Assembly (NCBI GenBank): GCA_947258905.1 | Contig: CAMYKF010000542.1 | Coordinates: 1-11,745, forward strand | Length of the DNA: 11,745 nt | Direction of reading: 5' to 3' | From: an uncultured Pirellulaceae bacterium | GTDB lineage: Bacteria > Planctomycetota > Planctomycetia > Pirellulales > Pirellulaceae | Part shown: positions 11,251-11,745 of the stretch, piece after piece | How the letters are laid out: every line of letters begins with the position of its first letter | How positions within the stretch are numbered: position 1 is the stretch's first letter | Notes under the pieces: generated by a model | Database searches by the model: none | Seen by the model: only the letters and a program-made list of their open reading frames with translations | Told to the model about the DNA's origin: nothing | Translations under genes and position numbers: made by a program

Positions 11251-11745
11251 TTATTCCTTGCTCTTGAGGACTGCGATCAGGTCAAGGTGATCGATGTGAC
11301 GCCTCACGATCAAGCCGGAAATGATCGTCGCGACCAGCACCACGATGCCCGCGTAGGCGAATGTGGAACTTTCAATCACCAGCGGGATACGGTAGATGTC
11401 GGTATCCAGGGTCAGCGTCAGCAAACCCGCCAGCAGGTATCCCACAAACATACCCAACGGGATGGCGATCACCGACAGGAGGCCGAGTTCTCCCAGCATG
11501 ATTCGCGAGATTTCACCTCGCGTAAATCCGATTACCCGCAGCGTGGACAGTTCACGGCTGCGTTCGGCCAGCGAAATTCGGGCGCTGTTGTAGACCACAC
11601 CAAAGGCAATGATGGTTGCGAACATGATGTTGAACAAACGCATCTGCAACAGGTTTTCGGCCACCGATTCCTCGAAGCTCTGCATCATCGCTCCCTTGAT
11701 GCCGACCCCTGCCACACGCGGTGTTGCTTTCAGGGTGCGAAACAA
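11251..11745 (-). CDS. FtsX/MacB-like ABC transporter permease, C-terminal part (cut by window edge)
   Basis: Only the last 164 or so residues are in the window; the frame runs open past 11745, so no start is present. It shows the FtsX domain: a first helix (FNIMFATIIAFGVVYNSARI), the cytoplasmic coupling segment LAERSRELSTLRVIGFTRGEI that contacts the ATPase, then helices LGLLSVIAIPLGMFVGYLLA and FAYAGIVVLVATIISGLIV, ending in the family tail RRHIDHLDLIAVLKSKE. In this family the permease works with an ATP-binding subunit and a HlyD-type adaptor to export lipids, peptides or drugs through the envelope. The adaptor gene follows after 6 bp; the ATPase gene would lie outside the window. Confidence 0.9.
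   Translation of the reverse strand: MFRTLKATPRVAGVGIKGAMMQSFEESVAENLLQMRLFNIMFATIIAFGVVYNSARISLAERSRELSTLRVIGFTRGEISRIMLGELGLLSVIAIPLGMFVGYLLAGLLTLTLDTDIYRIPLVIESSTFAYAGIVVLVATIISGLIVRRHIDHLDLIAVLKSKE

Noticed and set aside
1..11745. Mobile element, CRISPR array, toxin-antitoxin or phage-defence island
   Set aside because: No transposase, integrase, spaced repeats, tRNA-flanked attachment site or defence domain is visible. The genes are housekeeping-like stress, sulfur and transport functions.

Overview
The window reads as a bacterial chromosome segment that is fully packed with genes. It has no tRNA, rRNA, CRISPR or insertion sequence. GC content looks moderately high. The envelope genes (HlyD-type adaptor, FtsX-type permease) point to a Gram-negative cell. 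The persulfide dioxygenase fusion with its ArsR neighbour, several starts without a clear Shine-Dalgarno sequence, and heavy use of sigma-54-type promoters would suit a planctomycete. A gammaproteobacterium cannot be excluded, so the lineage is inference.

Region 1 (1-2529, all minus strand) is a reactive-sulfur module. An ArsR-type repressor is followed by a CstB-like persulfide dioxygenase/rhodanese fusion and then a half-length YeeE/YedE sulfur transporter cut by the window edge. Two near-palindromic 20-bp sites matching at 16 of 20 positions lie where ArsR operators should be. One fills the spacer of a sigma-70-type promoter before arsR, and the other lies in the arsR-cstB gap.

Region 2 (2570-9970) is a stress or energy-limitation cluster. 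It holds two CBS-pair proteins, a P2A (SERCA-like) cation ATPase translated 2 bp after an RCK-gated K+ channel, a single-domain and a tandem universal stress protein, and a small DUF4404-like protein. Six start points of transcription are expected from the gene layout. Each has a sigma-54-type -24/-12 element (GG-N10-GC within TGGCAC-like and TTGC-like boxes) 26-89 nt before the start codon plus the usual 12 nt. None is seen before the sulfur genes. A 16-bp motif recurs about 100-120 bp upstream of three of these starts and is a candidate enhancer site for the activator. The gene content (CBS pair, P2A ATPase, Usp proteins) resembles the mycobacterial DosR hypoxia/dormancy regulon but appears to be wired through RpoN. 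This is the most interesting feature of the window.

Region 3 (9994-11745, minus strand) is the end of an efflux-type operon: the C-terminal part of an FtsX/MacB-like ABC permease, then 6 bp later a HlyD/RND-type membrane-fusion protein. The last seven codons of the HlyD gene, including its stop, are tandemly duplicated, giving two in-frame stops 21 bp apart.
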